Below, piece by piece: positions 34,136 through 42,577 of a stretch of 64,000 bases of DNA. Where the stretch lies: the NCBI GenBank assembly GCA_038237435.1, contig JBBRYT010000002.1, forward strand, positions 1-64,000, written 5' to 3'. Position 1 is the first letter of the stretch. Each line of letters opens with the position of its first letter. Origin of the DNA: JACCTI01 sp038237435. Its GTDB lineage: Bacteria > Verrucomicrobiota > Verrucomicrobiia > Chthoniobacterales > UBA10450. The notes below the pieces were generated by a model. It ran no database searches. It was not told the DNA's origin and saw nothing but the letters and a program-made list of their open reading frames with translations. The translations under genes were made by a program, and so were the position numbers.

Positions 34136-35462
34136 GAGTGGAGGCGGTGGTGGTTTGTCGTTCGCCGGGAGCGGGCGCGCGAAAAAACTCGCGCCGCAAA
34201 AGATAAGCGACCATGAAGGCGAGGAAGAGATAGACGCAGGTGAAGATGATGAACGGAACCGCAAGGCCAGGCATCGGTGTGACCGCTTCGTTCGTCCGCA
34301 TGATTCCGTAGATGATCCAAGGCTGACGACCGAGTTCGGTTACCATCCAGCCGGCTTCCATGGCGATGAATCCGAGCGGGCCGGCTGCGACTAACACGCG
34401 GAGCAGCCAGCGATCATCCGGAAGGCTGCGGCGTTTCCAGGCGAGGAGAGCGACCGTGAGCGAAAGAAAAAACAGGGCGAAGCCTGAGGACGCCATGACA
34501 TCGAACGACCAGTGAACCAGGCGAACATTTGGCCAATCGCTGCGCGGAACTTGATCGAGCCCGGCGATGGTTGCGTTGGGATCGCGTTTGGCAAGCAGAC
34601 TTAGGAAACGCGGAAGTGTGATCGCATATTTAATTGTCTGCGCGTCATCGTTTGGAATTCCGCCGACCACGAGTGGCGCACCGTTTTGCGTGCGGTAGGC
34701 CGCTTCCATCGCGGCCAGCTTGGCCGGTTGCAGGCGCCCGACTTCGCGCCCGCTCAGATCGCCACTCCAAATCTGCAAGGGCACACAAACGCAGCCGACG
34801 ACCAACGCAATGCCTAGTGCCGCGCGATGAAAGGCGTCGTCTTTCTTGCGCAAAAGGAAAAACGCATGCACCGCCGCGACGGCGAAACCGGTGGCGATAA
34901 AGGCCGAGAGCACCATGTGTATGACCTGATGAAAGCTGGCCTGGTTCAACATCGCCGCGATCGGATCGATGTCGGTAATCTTGCCGTCGACGATTTTGAA
35001 TCCAGCGGGCGCGTTCATCCACGCGTTCGCGGTCACGACGAAAATCGCCGACGAAACTCCGCCGATCACAACGAGCACACCGCTCAACCAATGCACGAAC
35101 GGCGAAAGCAATTTCCAGCCGGAAAGATAAACGCCGAGGAAAATCGCTTCCGCGAAAAAGGCAAAGCCTTCCAATGAAAACGGCATCCCGATAATTGCCC
35201 CCGCCTTTTCCATGAAGGTCGGCCAGAGAAGTCCCAGTTCGAACGAAAGCACCGTGCCCGAGACCGCCCCGACCGCGAAAAGGATCGCGCTTCCCCGACT
35301 CCAGCGTCGGGCGAGTTCCAAATAGATGGGTTTGCCGGTGCGAAGATAAACGCCTTCCGCGGTCACCATCAAAAGAGGTAGCGCGACGCCGATGGCGGCA
35401 AAGATGATATGAAAGGCCAGCGACATTCCCATCAACGAACGGGCAAAAAGAAAATCGCTCAT
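34128..35462 (-). CDS. cydA: cytochrome bd ubiquinol oxidase subunit I
   Basis: The 444-residue protein has the heme-ligand regions FARSLMGMSLAFHIIFAAIGV, SFHQVIHMVLSAFIATGF and VHWSFDVMASSGF. The quinol-binding GDLSGREVGRLQPAKLAAMEA is followed by a short Q-loop, the form found in CIO-type bd oxidases. The membrane-bound enzyme works at low O2 and resists many inhibitors. cydX was not seen. It could accept electrons that the hydrogenase 6 kb away feeds to quinone, though the sequence does not show a link. Confidence 0.94.
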   Translation of the reverse strand: MSDFLFARSLMGMSLAFHIIFAAIGVALPLLMVTAEGVYLRTGKPIYLELARRWSRGSAILFAVGAVSGTVLSFELGLLWPTFMEKAGAIIGMPFSLEGFAFFAEAIFLGVYLSGWKLLSPFVHWLSGVLVVIGGVSSAIFVVTANAWMNAPAGFKIVDGKITDIDPIAAMLNQASFHQVIHMVLSAFIATGFAVAAVHAFFLLRKKDDAFHRAALGIALVVGCVCVPLQIWSGDLSGREVGRLQPAKLAAMEAAYRTQNGAPLVVGGIPNDDAQTIKYAITLPRFLSLLAKRDPNATIAGLDQVPRSDWPNVRLVHWSFDVMASSGFALFFLSLTVALLAWKRRSLPDDRWLLRVLVAAGPLGFIAMEAGWMVTELGRQPWIIYGIMRTNEAVTPMPGLAVPFIIFTCVYLFLAFMVAYLLRREFFRAPAPGERQTTTASTRA

Positions 35463-35523
35463 GATGAATCGCGAACCGATGATGAGGCTTCGCGCAACGG
35501 GGTCAATGACGAGGCACGGAAGC

Positions 35524-36033
35524 CTAACGAGAAGTAGCGGCCTGCGCCTCGCTTAATTCAGGCGGAAAAATTTCGGCTGCGATCTCGACTGTTTTCTTTT
35601 GAGTTCGTTCGAACTGATCGGCAGCGCGATTTTCCAGCTGCACGAAATCGAAATCACTTAAGCACGGTTCTGATTCGGCGATCGCTCCGAGCACCTGCCA
35701 AAGAGAGCGTTTACCGGTAATGCCTAACGAGAGGCTTTCCAGTGATTGCAGCAAAGCGAGGTTCGATTTCCCCGCATCGCCGAAGCCGAGTTTGGCGCGA
35801 GAAAATTTTTCGGCGACCCAAGCGCCGGCCTTACGCAGGCTGCTTTCGTCGATAGATAGTTGCTTCATCAATCGCCGTAACTCGCGCTGATCCGCCTCGA
35901 TCTCCTCCCGCAATTTTTTTAGGAATTGCTCGAGCGGTTTATTTTCTTGCGCCTCGATCACTTCGTCGAGCAGCTCCAAGGCACCGATCGAACCCGCGAG
36001 GTGATCGTTCAAGTAAGTATAAAGTTCCTTCAT
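35524..36033 (-). CDS. helical-bundle protein of unknown function
   Basis: The 169-residue protein is almost wholly alpha-helical, with Glu-rich helices (HLAGSIGALELLDEVIEAQ, EQFLKKLREEIEADQRELRRL, LGAIAESEPCLSDFDFVQLENRAADQFERTQ). The pattern resembles ferritin-like or hemerythrin-like bundles, but I cannot identify a full metal-binding set. It is soluble and has no signal peptide. Its TAG stop is made by an exact motif copy at 35522, and another copy at 35722 encodes Ser-Leu-Gly. Confidence 0.6.
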   Translation of the reverse strand: MKELYTYLNDHLAGSIGALELLDEVIEAQENKPLEQFLKKLREEIEADQRELRRLMKQLSIDESSLRKAGAWVAEKFSRAKLGFGDAGKSNLALLQSLESLSLGITGKRSLWQVLGAIAESEPCLSDFDFVQLENRAADQFERTQKKTVEIAAEIFPPELSEAQAATSR

Positions 36034-36169
36034 TGCGGCGGTAGTTTAAAAAATATGGGAAGGAATTATGGCCAGGCCACTGATTTCAGTTAAGTTCTTG
36101 TTTGTGGTTAGGCGGAAATTTCATTCAGGCTCTCGCGATGTGCCAGCCGCCAGCGTGAATTAGGACGCT

Positions 36170-36766
36170 ATGGCGGACAAACCTCAGGACCGGCAAATCC
36201 AGCAACGGCTGGCTCGGATCGAGGAGTTGATCAAGGCCGTCGAAACAATCGCGAACGAGAAAGATCGCACGCAAGCGCGTGAACTGGTCGAGGCCTTGCT
36301 GGAAATGCAAGGCTCTGCGGTTGAGCGCGTGATGGAAATCATCTACGAATCCGGACCGACTGGCCAAGAGGTGATCGATGCGCTCGGTCGCGATGAATTA
36401 GTGTCGAGTTTATTGCTGGTGCACGGACTGCATCCGCTCGATCTCGAATCGCGCGTGCGCGGCGCCATCGAGAAAGTTGGTCCTCGTCTCGCGCAGCATG
36501 GCGGCAGTGTCGAGTTCCTCAGCGTTTCACGCGATGGAGCGCTTCGGCTTCGGCTCGCGGGAAATTGTCATGGCTGTCCCTCTTCGATCTTGACGCTGAA
36601 ATTTTCCATCGAGGAAGCGATCTATGCTGCCGCGCCCGACGTAACTTCTTTGGAAGTAGAAGGCGCAACTCCTTTGGAGCCGCTAGAAGCTAATGGAACC
36701 AACGGCACCACGCCGGCCGCGCCGAAATTTACCGAATGCCCTACCGTCGATGCAGGGCGCAACTGA
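36170..36766 (+). CDS. NifU-like C-terminal domain protein of the hydrogenase locus
   Basis: The 198-residue protein has an N-terminal helical part (residues 1-85). The NifU/Nfu core then follows: RVRGAIEKVGPRLAQHGGSVEFLSVSRDGALRLRLAGNCHGCPSS, with Cys at the CxxC position CHGC. NifU-like scaffolds deliver Fe-S clusters. Genes of this type accompany group 1h hydrogenases in many actinobacteria and acidobacteria, where they are thought to supply the small subunit clusters. It stands 1.9 kb upstream of the rest of the locus. Confidence 0.82.
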   Translation: MADKPQDRQIQQRLARIEELIKAVETIANEKDRTQARELVEALLEMQGSAVERVMEIIYESGPTGQEVIDALGRDELVSSLLLVHGLHPLDLESRVRGAIEKVGPRLAQHGGSVEFLSVSRDGALRLRLAGNCHGCPSSILTLKFSIEEAIYAAAPDVTSLEVEGATPLEPLEANGTNGTTPAAPKFTECPTVDAGRN

Positions 36767-36782
36767 AAATGAAGGAGACAAA

Positions 36783-37001
36783 ATGACTAACGAAGAAAAA
36801 GATCGCAGCGAACGGACTCATCAACCGGAACCGAATCACGTCGCGGGCACGAACAAAGGCGAAGAGCAGGCGCTAACGACTAAGGAAGCGGGTCGCGAAG
36901 CCGGGCGAAAAAATTATCAGGACGCGCGTGATGCCACGGGCATAAATGCGGATGCGAGGCAGCCGATACATCCGTCGATGCCGAATATTCCGCCGGCCTA
37001 G
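36783..37001 (+). CDS. small hydrophilic protein of unknown function
   Basis: ATG 36783 follows an AAGGAGA ribosome-binding site with 5-nt spacing, which decides the start. The 72-residue product is highly charged and contains a KEAGREAGRKNYQDARDATG segment. It has no hydrophobic core or signal peptide, so it is probably disordered. It follows the NifU-like gene by 16 nt and likely shares its mRNA. No family recognised. Confidence 0.6.
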   Translation: MTNEEKDRSERTHQPEPNHVAGTNKGEEQALTTKEAGREAGRKNYQDARDATGINADARQPIHPSMPNIPPA

Positions 37002-37150
37002 GCGGACGTTTGTTACTAAAGTTGTAGGTCGCGGAGGTACGCACGGTCCGGGTCCAGCTGGATGAACGCGGCGCTCCACGCCTTACGAAGTGTTGCAGTT
37101 GCGCCTTAGTTTCAGGCCCGTGAGCGCCACCCGGCAAACGATTCGTCGAT

Positions 37151-37405
37151 ATGGATAAAGAAAACAAAGAACAGGCGAATCTAGACGCGCAGGCCGAAGA
37201 GAGCACCGCCTCGGGTGCCCCGCGCCCTTCTGGAAACGCCAGCCAAAAATTCGCTACGAAACCCGCTCCCGAAAACGCGGAGAATTCTGCTCGGCCGGGC
37301 CAGTTACCCGATCCGAATACGGAAATGGTCGGCAATCCGAGTTCTCCGGGACGGCGTCCCGAATCAAGTCCGGAACAGCAAAGAGACTCGCAAGCGAAGG
37401 TCTGA
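37151..37405 (+). CDS. small disordered protein of unknown function
   Basis: The 84-residue frame is rich in Glu, Asn, Pro, Ser and Gln (MDKENKEQANLDAQAEES at the start) with no hydrophobic segment. Composition resembles stress-related disordered proteins. It ends before the hairpin at 37448-37466. I recognise no family, and a chance open frame is possible. Confidence 0.45.
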   Translation: MDKENKEQANLDAQAEESTASGAPRPSGNASQKFATKPAPENAENSARPGQLPDPNTEMVGNPSSPGRRPESSPEQQRDSQAKV

Positions 37406-37447
37406 GACGGAGCATTCCAGCGATTTCCAGGCAGCGTTGGCCTACGA

Positions 37448-37466
37448 CCACGCGTCAACCGCGTGG
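37448..37466. terminator. bidirectional hairpin between convergent genes
   Basis: CCACGCG at 37448-37454 and CGCGTGG at 37460-37466 form a perfect 7-bp GC-rich stem with a 5-nt loop (TCAAC). It is placed between the ends of the 37151-37405 gene and the PsiE-like gene. It does not use the dispersed motif and has no clear T tract. Confidence 0.6.
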
Positions 37467-37471
37467 CCGGT

Positions 37472-37951
37472 TTAACCCATGCGTTCGGTGGTGAGCGCAG
37501 CGGCGCGTTTTCGCATTAGTACTAACGAGATTACCAAGGCTACGATCAATACCGTTAAGACCACGAGCTCGGCGATGAAGTGTTGGAACACTTCGTTGGA
37601 TTTCTGCTGAACCTGCGCCATCTCCGCGGTGAGAAGCAGCACGCGCCGGATCGCCGCGATCAAGCCGATGAGAAGAAATGGTTCGGGCACGAGCCCGTGC
37701 TCGCGGAATGAAACTTGGACTGTGTAAAGCAGCTCGATGACGAGGAGAATTAAGAGAGCACGATCCAGCAGCGAAACGACGTTCGTGGTCAACGAGCCGG
37801 CGATGAGATTTTCACCGAAGCTAATCAAACCGCTGACTAACAAAGTGAGCGAGATACCCGCGAGAAACAGTCCGAGCCCGAGGTAAACGATATCCTCAAC
37901 CGCGGTGAAACCGCGAGCAATCCATTCGCGTTTCGGCTCTTCTTTTTTCAT
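37472..37951 (-). CDS. PsiE-family membrane protein
   Basis: The start at ATG 37951 (MKKEEPKREWIARGF) gives 159 residues; the longer upstream frame is poor in hydrophobic signal and unlikely. Four membrane helices match the phosphate-starvation-inducible PsiE fold: EDIVYLGLGLFLAGISLTLLVSG, DRALLILLVIELLYTVQVSFREHG, EPFLLIGLIAAIRRVLLL and ELVVLTVLIVALVISLVLMR. The role is unknown. It is divergent from the hydrogenase-associated gene at 38053, so the 101 nt between them must carry both promoters. Confidence 0.82.
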   Translation of the reverse strand: MKKEEPKREWIARGFTAVEDIVYLGLGLFLAGISLTLLVSGLISFGENLIAGSLTTNVVSLLDRALLILLVIELLYTVQVSFREHGLVPEPFLLIGLIAAIRRVLLLTAEMAQVQQKSNEVFQHFIAELVVLTVLIVALVISLVLMRKRAAALTTERMG

Positions 37952-38052
37952 TGGCTGTTTTCCCGCGAACTGGAGTCTAGGCGTGACGCGCCGGAAATCT
38001 TGAAGAATATTGGGGTGACCGCGGCCCGTCCGTCGTCGCGCAACATCAACCT

Positions 38053-38694
38053 TTGAACTCTTCCGCGTTTTCCACACTCCGCAGCCTGGCCAAGGCTCCG
38101 CAGCAGCCGGTGCTGGAGCGCTGCGAGCTTTGCAATCTCGTCCTGCCGCCGAAGCATCGGCATCTGCTGGAGATGACGACGCGGCAGGTCGCATGTTCCT
38201 GCGATCCTTGCGCGCTTCTTTTTCAGAACGCGGTGGGCGCGAAGTTCAAATTGATTCCGCGCGATGCGCGGGCGCTGCCTGAATTCAAGATGACGGATGC
38301 GGAATGGGAGAACCTGGCGTTGCCGATTGACCTCGCGTTCTTCTTTTACAGCACGGCCGCAGGAAAAATGGCCGCGATGTATCCAAGTCCGGCCGGGCCG
38401 ACCGAATCGCTTCTGCCCTTAACTTCGTGGGAAGAACTCGTTAGGCAAAATCCGGCATTGCAGACGATGGAGGCTGATGTCGAAGCTCTGCTGCTCAATC
38501 GCGCCCAAGGCGCGCGGGAATATTTCATCGCGCCGATGGATGCCTGCTACGAGCTGGTCGGCACGATCCGCATGCATTGGCGCGGACTCTCGGGCGGCGA
38601 CGCGGTCTGGGCCGCGATCGAAGAGTTCTTCGCGAAGCTGCGCGCGCAATCGCCTGTCTGGAAAGAGTCATCACCGGAGCGCAACGGTGCCTGA
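38053..38694 (+). CDS. DUF5947 protein of the group 1h hydrogenase locus
   Basis: The TTG start gives 213 residues. The N-terminus binds metal by appearance: Cys24 and Cys27 in ERCELCNLVLPPKHRHLL, then Cys48, Cys50 and Cys53 in ACSCDPCALLF. The family opening and the GAREYFIAPMDACYELVGTIRMHWRGLSGG close match DUF5947, known almost only from group 1h (high-affinity) hydrogenase operons. A role in assembling or joining the hydrogenase is presumed. It overlaps the DUF6084 gene by 8 nt. Motif copy at 38447. Confidence 0.82.
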   Translation: MNSSAFSTLRSLAKAPQQPVLERCELCNLVLPPKHRHLLEMTTRQVACSCDPCALLFQNAVGAKFKLIPRDARALPEFKMTDAEWENLALPIDLAFFFYSTAAGKMAAMYPSPAGPTESLLPLTSWEELVRQNPALQTMEADVEALLLNRAQGAREYFIAPMDACYELVGTIRMHWRGLSGGDAVWAAIEEFFAKLRAQSPVWKESSPERNGA

Positions 38695-39349
38695 TCTCGA
38701 TTTTTCCGTCATCGGCGTCGAGCACGCCGCGCATGGCCTGACGCCGCTCCTGCATTTCAAACTCGGCGTCACGAACAAGCCCGCCGATGAAACGATCCAA
38801 AGCGTAATCCTGCAGGCACAGATTCAGATTCAGGCGCCGGGTCGCTCATATAATGAGAATGAGAAGCCGAAGTTGATCGATCTCTTCGGGACGCCGGATC
38901 AGTGGGGAACGACGCTACGCGCGCGGCTCTGGACATTATCGAACACGACCGTGCGCACCTTCGCCGGCAGCACAGAAGCAATCCTGCCGGTGCCGTGTAG
39001 TTTTGATCTGAACGTCGCCGGTACGAAATATTTTTACGCGCTCGAGGGCGGCGAAGTTCCTCTGCTCTTCTTGTTTAGCGGGACAATCTTCTACGCCGCG
39101 CCCAATGGTCAGCTTCAGGTTCAGCAGATCTCCTGGAACAAAGAGTGCACCTACAAGATGCCGTTGAGCGTCTGGACGAAGATGATGGACGCGCACTATC
39201 CGAACACCGCGTTCCTGACACTCGAGCGCGAAACCTTCGATCGGCTGCATGAGTACAAGCAAAGCGCCGGCGTTTCGAGCTGGGAACAAGCGATCGACAA
39301 GTTACTCGCAGAAAAAAAAGAGACCGAGCCGGCAATCGCGCCGCTATGA
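38687..39349 (+). CDS. DUF6084 protein of the group 1h hydrogenase locus
   Basis: I placed the start at GTG 38687 (VPDLDFSVIGVEHAAHG), overlapping the previous stop; this gives 220 residues, matching the family. KLIDLFGTPDQWGTTLRARLWT, LPVPCSFDLNVAGTKYFYALEGGEVPLLFLFSGT and WNKECTYKMPLSVWTKMMDAHYPN are the DUF6084 signature. The protein is predicted beta-rich and cytosolic with unknown function. It accompanies DUF5947 in group 1h loci. The stop overlaps the next ATG (ATGA). Confidence 0.85.
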   Translation: MPDLDFSVIGVEHAAHGLTPLLHFKLGVTNKPADETIQSVILQAQIQIQAPGRSYNENEKPKLIDLFGTPDQWGTTLRARLWTLSNTTVRTFAGSTEAILPVPCSFDLNVAGTKYFYALEGGEVPLLFLFSGTIFYAAPNGQLQVQQISWNKECTYKMPLSVWTKMMDAHYPNTAFLTLERETFDRLHEYKQSAGVSSWEQAIDKLLAEKKETEPAIAPL

Positions 39350-40701
39350 ATTCCGAACGGCTCGAGAAGATTGTGAACGCGGTTCTCTACGAGGGCTACA
39401 TTCTTTATCCCTATCGCGCGTCGTCGAAAAAGAACCGGCAGCGTTTCACCTTTGGCCGCGTTTATCCGGAGGAATACAGCGTCGCGCAAAAAGGAATCGA
39501 GCCGTGCTCGATGCAGACCGAAGTGTTGGTCCGCGCGCAATCGCCGGAATGTGCGCTCAATGTTAGCGTGCGTTTTTTACATCCGATGGCGCGAGAAGTC
39601 GGAATGCTCGACGAGCCAGTCGCGGATCTTCCGGCCTCGAGCGAGCCGAAGTTTCAGTTGGTTAACGAGCAGTTGATCGGAGAAAAACTTTATCAGACAT
39701 GGCAGGAAAGCGTCGAGCGTGCGGTCGAGCTTCCAACCGTCGTCTTGCGCGGCGCAACAACAGGCGCAACTGAGTTTCGTTTCGACGCTTCGCGCAAACT
39801 TGAGCCGATTCGCGATGAAGAAAAAGTTGCCGCGGTTTTTCTACGCAGGCAGGAAGCGCTTTTGGGATCAGTCGAAACGTCGGTGACGCAAATCGATGAC
39901 CAGGTGTCGCGAGTCACGATTCGCATTTGGAACAAGACTCATGTTCCCACTGCCGAACTCGACAATCAGGATACAATCGTGATGCGAACGTTCGCGTCCA
40001 CGCACACGGTCGTTCATGTCAGTGGCGGCGAATTCATTTCGCTGCTGGAACCGCCCGCCGATTACGAAGAGGCCGCGAAAGCTTGTAAGAACATCAACAC
40101 CTGGCCCGTGCTTGTGGGCGACGCGAGCAAGCATGAGCGCGATACGGTGCTCTCGTCACCCATCATCTTATATGATTACCCGCAGATAGCGCCGGAAAGC
40201 GCGGGCGATCTTTTCGACGGCGCGGAGATCGACGAAATCCTGACGCTTCGCATCATGACCATGACCGACGAAGAGAAGCGCGAGATGCGCGGCGTCGACG
40301 ATCACGCGCGCCGCATTCTCGAGCGGACCGAGATGTTGCCGCACGATCATCTCTTAAAGATGCACGGCGCGATGCGCGGTGTTCCTCCAACGGCTCCGCA
40401 GCAGTCTAACGAGGACTTCTTCAATCCGAAGAAGAAGGTGGAAAGCGCAATCGTGGATGGTGTCGAACTGAAAGCGGGCGACAAGGTTCGCATCTGGCCC
40501 AGGAAGCGCGCCGATATCATGGACATGGCGCTCGAGGGCAAAGTCGCGACGATCGAAGCGCTTGAGCATGACCTCGAGAATCAGGTGCACTTCGCGCTCG
40601 TGATCGATGACGATCCCGGTCGCGACATGGGGATGCTGCGTCAGTCGGGTCACCGTTTTTTCTATTCAGCCGATGAAGTGGAGCCGGTGAAGAAAAGTTG
40701 A
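39346..40701 (+). CDS. 451-residue protein associated with the hydrogenase locus
   Basis: The protein has no membrane segment or signal peptide. The opening VNAVLYEGYILYPYRASSKKNRQRFTFGRVYP, GEFISLLEPP and LSSPIILYDYPQIAPESAGDLFDGAEIDEILTLRI are of a type found next to DUF5947 and DUF6084 genes. The last 70 residues (KAGDKVRIWPRKRADIMD through RFFYSADEVEPV) look like an SH3/KOW-like barrel and may be a separate domain. Coupled to DUF6084 by ATGA and 4 nt ahead of the protease gene. Function unknown; a scaffold for hydrogenase assembly is a guess. Confidence 0.75.
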   Translation: MNSERLEKIVNAVLYEGYILYPYRASSKKNRQRFTFGRVYPEEYSVAQKGIEPCSMQTEVLVRAQSPECALNVSVRFLHPMAREVGMLDEPVADLPASSEPKFQLVNEQLIGEKLYQTWQESVERAVELPTVVLRGATTGATEFRFDASRKLEPIRDEEKVAAVFLRRQEALLGSVETSVTQIDDQVSRVTIRIWNKTHVPTAELDNQDTIVMRTFASTHTVVHVSGGEFISLLEPPADYEEAAKACKNINTWPVLVGDASKHERDTVLSSPIILYDYPQIAPESAGDLFDGAEIDEILTLRIMTMTDEEKREMRGVDDHARRILERTEMLPHDHLLKMHGAMRGVPPTAPQQSNEDFFNPKKKVESAIVDGVELKAGDKVRIWPRKRADIMDMALEGKVATIEALEHDLENQVHFALVIDDDPGRDMGMLRQSGHRFFYSADEVEPVKKS

Positions 40702-40705
40702 TCGC

Positions 40706-41224
40706 ATGAAGAACATTCTCATCGCCGGCATAGGCAATATTTTCTTCGGCGACGATGCGTTCGGTTGCGAGGTCGCGGCGCAGTTAATGAAGCGTACGCT
40801 TCCGGACGGAGTGCACGTGTTTGACTTCGGAATTCGCAGTTACGATCTCGCCTACGCGATGATGAATGGACCCGATATCACCATTTTTCTCGATGCCACT
40901 CCGCGCGGTTTGCCGCCGGGATCGGTTTCACTAATTGAGCCGGATTTAAATTTTCTAGACAACAACTCGAACGAGGTCGTTAATGCTCACAGCATGAATC
41001 CTCTCCGGGTTTTGCAGCTTCTCCGCTCGCTTGGTGGGCAGCCCGGAAAATTATTCCTCGTCGGATGCGAACCCTCCGTGCTCGAAACGGATGACGGTTC
41101 GATGGGCTTGAGCGCGCCAGTGCAAGCCGCGATTCCGCAAGCTTTGGAAATGATCGACGAACTTTTGCGCGATCTTCTTTCTGAAACGCCAATTACTGCG
41201 TCTGCGGGCGCGGTTTCAATCTAG
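40706..41224 (+). CDS. hydrogenase maturation protease (HyaD/HycI family)
   Basis: The 172-residue protein has the peptidase M52 motifs GIGNIFFGDDAFGCEVA (Ni-sensing Asp), VFDFGIRSYDL and FLDATPRG with the second acidic ligand. NAHSMNPLRVLQLL and LFLVGCEPS complete the fold. These proteases cut the large-subunit C-terminus after nickel is inserted. HhyL here ends in a 23-residue tail after DPCLPCGVH, the expected substrate. The gene lies upstream of the structural genes. Confidence 0.9.
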   Translation: MKNILIAGIGNIFFGDDAFGCEVAAQLMKRTLPDGVHVFDFGIRSYDLAYAMMNGPDITIFLDATPRGLPPGSVSLIEPDLNFLDNNSNEVVNAHSMNPLRVLQLLRSLGGQPGKLFLVGCEPSVLETDDGSMGLSAPVQAAIPQALEMIDELLRDLLSETPITASAGAVSI

Positions 41225-41241
41225 CAACACGGAGGACATCT

Positions 41242-41349
41242 ATGAACCCCTGGCTGATCGCACTCGCAGTAGTGGGATTAATTATCCTCATCATCATCAT
41301 CACGATGATCCCCGAAATGCGACGCTACCTGCGCATGCGAAGGATGTAG
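41242..41349 (+). CDS. 35-residue single-span membrane peptide (DUF6893-like)
   Basis: ATG 41242 is preceded by GGAGG at 41231-41235 with normal spacing, which supports translation despite the 36-codon length. The sequence is one Ile/Leu-rich helix (residues about 5-24) followed by a basic tail with PEMRRYLRMRRM. Small proteins ending in RYLxxRRM recur in this position in group 1h hydrogenase loci. The likely role is anchoring the soluble hydrogenase to the membrane or to a redox partner; that is inference. Confidence 0.75.
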   Translation: MNPWLIALAVVGLIILIIIITMIPEMRRYLRMRRM

Positions 41350-41470
41350 GACTTGTTAGGCAATAAACCAAAGCTCAAATCTGAATTTCACTTCGGTATG
41401 TAGGGAAAAATTAAACTAATGCGGTCATCGGGCAGTGGATTGGCCGCTAGGGAGAGGAGTCAGCGTCGTC

Positions 41471-42562
41471 ATGGTCATGGAAAATCGAATGAAGGCCCCT
41501 GAGATGATCGTTATGGATCGTCCGCCGGCGGTGAAGGAAATCCACGTCATCTGGATGACGACCGGTCTCTCTTGCGACGGAGATTCCGTTTCGATCACCG
41601 CCGCTTCGCAGCCGAGCATTGAAGATCTGGTCATGGGCAACATTCCCGGTTTGCCCAAGGTGGTCGTCCACAATCCGGTCATCGCTTATGAGACCGGCGA
41701 TGATTTCATGAAGTGGTGGTTCGATGCCGCGGCGGGCAAGCTCGACCCGTTCGTGCTCGTGATGGAAGGCTCCATCCCGAACGAAAAAATCAAAAACGAA
41801 GGTTATTGGGCCGCGATGGGAACTGATCCCGATACCGGCCAGCCGATCACGACTAACGAGTGGATCGATCGCCTCGCACCTAAGTGTCTGGGCATCGTGG
41901 CCTGCGGAACTTGCGCGACCTACGGCGGGATTCACGCCATGGAAGGCAATCCCACTGGCGCGATGGGACTTTGTGATTATCTCGGTTGGGACTGGCGTTC
42001 AAAAGCCGGTCTGCCAGTGGTGAATGTTCCCGGTTGCCCGGTACAACCCGACAACATGATGGAGACGCTCCTCTATCTATTGTACCAAGTCGCCGGACTC
42101 GCGCCGCTCATCCCCCTGGATGATCAACTGCGCCCGACGTGGCTTTTCGGCAAAACCGTCCATGAAGGTTGCGATCGCGCCGGTTATTATGAGCAGGGCG
42201 ATTTCGCGAAGGAATACGGCTCGCCGAAATGCCTGGTGAAGATCGGGTGCTGGGGACCAGTTGTTAACTGCAACGTGACCAAGCGCGGATGGATGGCCGG
42301 CATTGGCGGTTGTCCGAATGTGGGCGGCATTTGCATCGGCTGCACCATGCCGGGCTTCCCGGACAAATTCATGCCGTTCATGGATGCGCCGCCGGGATCT
42401 GCGCTCTCGACTAAAGTGGTCGGAATCTGGGGCGCGGCTCTGCGCGGTCTGCGGGCGATGACAAATACCACCGTCAACAAAGAACCGAAATGGCGACACC
42501 CGCGTGCCGAGTTAACCACCGGTTACAAACCAAAGCATTACGCAACTAACACCCGCAATTAA
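41471..42562 (+). CDS. hhyS: NiFe hydrogenase small subunit, group 1h type
   Basis: I chose ATG 41471, placed 11 nt after GGAGAGGAG; an upstream in-frame start at 41435 lacks a site. The 363-residue product has no Tat signal, as expected for group 1h. The proximal cluster motif is Cys35-x-x-Asp38 (GLSCDGDS) instead of CxxC, the 3-Cys/1-Asp arrangement known from O2-tolerant actinobacterial-type hydrogenase. VACGTCATYGGI and VPGCPVQPDN give other proximal ligands. HEGCDRAGYY, KIGCWGPVVNC and GGICIGCTMPGFPDKFMPF bind the medial and distal clusters. It passes electrons from H2. Confidence 0.93.
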   Translation: MVMENRMKAPEMIVMDRPPAVKEIHVIWMTTGLSCDGDSVSITAASQPSIEDLVMGNIPGLPKVVVHNPVIAYETGDDFMKWWFDAAAGKLDPFVLVMEGSIPNEKIKNEGYWAAMGTDPDTGQPITTNEWIDRLAPKCLGIVACGTCATYGGIHAMEGNPTGAMGLCDYLGWDWRSKAGLPVVNVPGCPVQPDNMMETLLYLLYQVAGLAPLIPLDDQLRPTWLFGKTVHEGCDRAGYYEQGDFAKEYGSPKCLVKIGCWGPVVNCNVTKRGWMAGIGGCPNVGGICIGCTMPGFPDKFMPFMDAPPGSALSTKVVGIWGAALRGLRAMTNTTVNKEPKWRHPRAELTTGYKPKHYATNTRN

Positions 42563-42577
42563 TCCGGAGGAACACAT

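Noticed and set aside
36102..36120. GTGGTTAGGCGG upstream of the NifU-like gene as a motif copy
   Set aside because: It lacks the CTCG half, so it does not meet the 9-mer core.
38477..38686. 70-codon upstream extension of the DUF6084 gene
   Set aside because: It lies fully inside the DUF5947 gene in another frame with Arg/Ser shadow composition; GTG 38687 fits family length and coupling.
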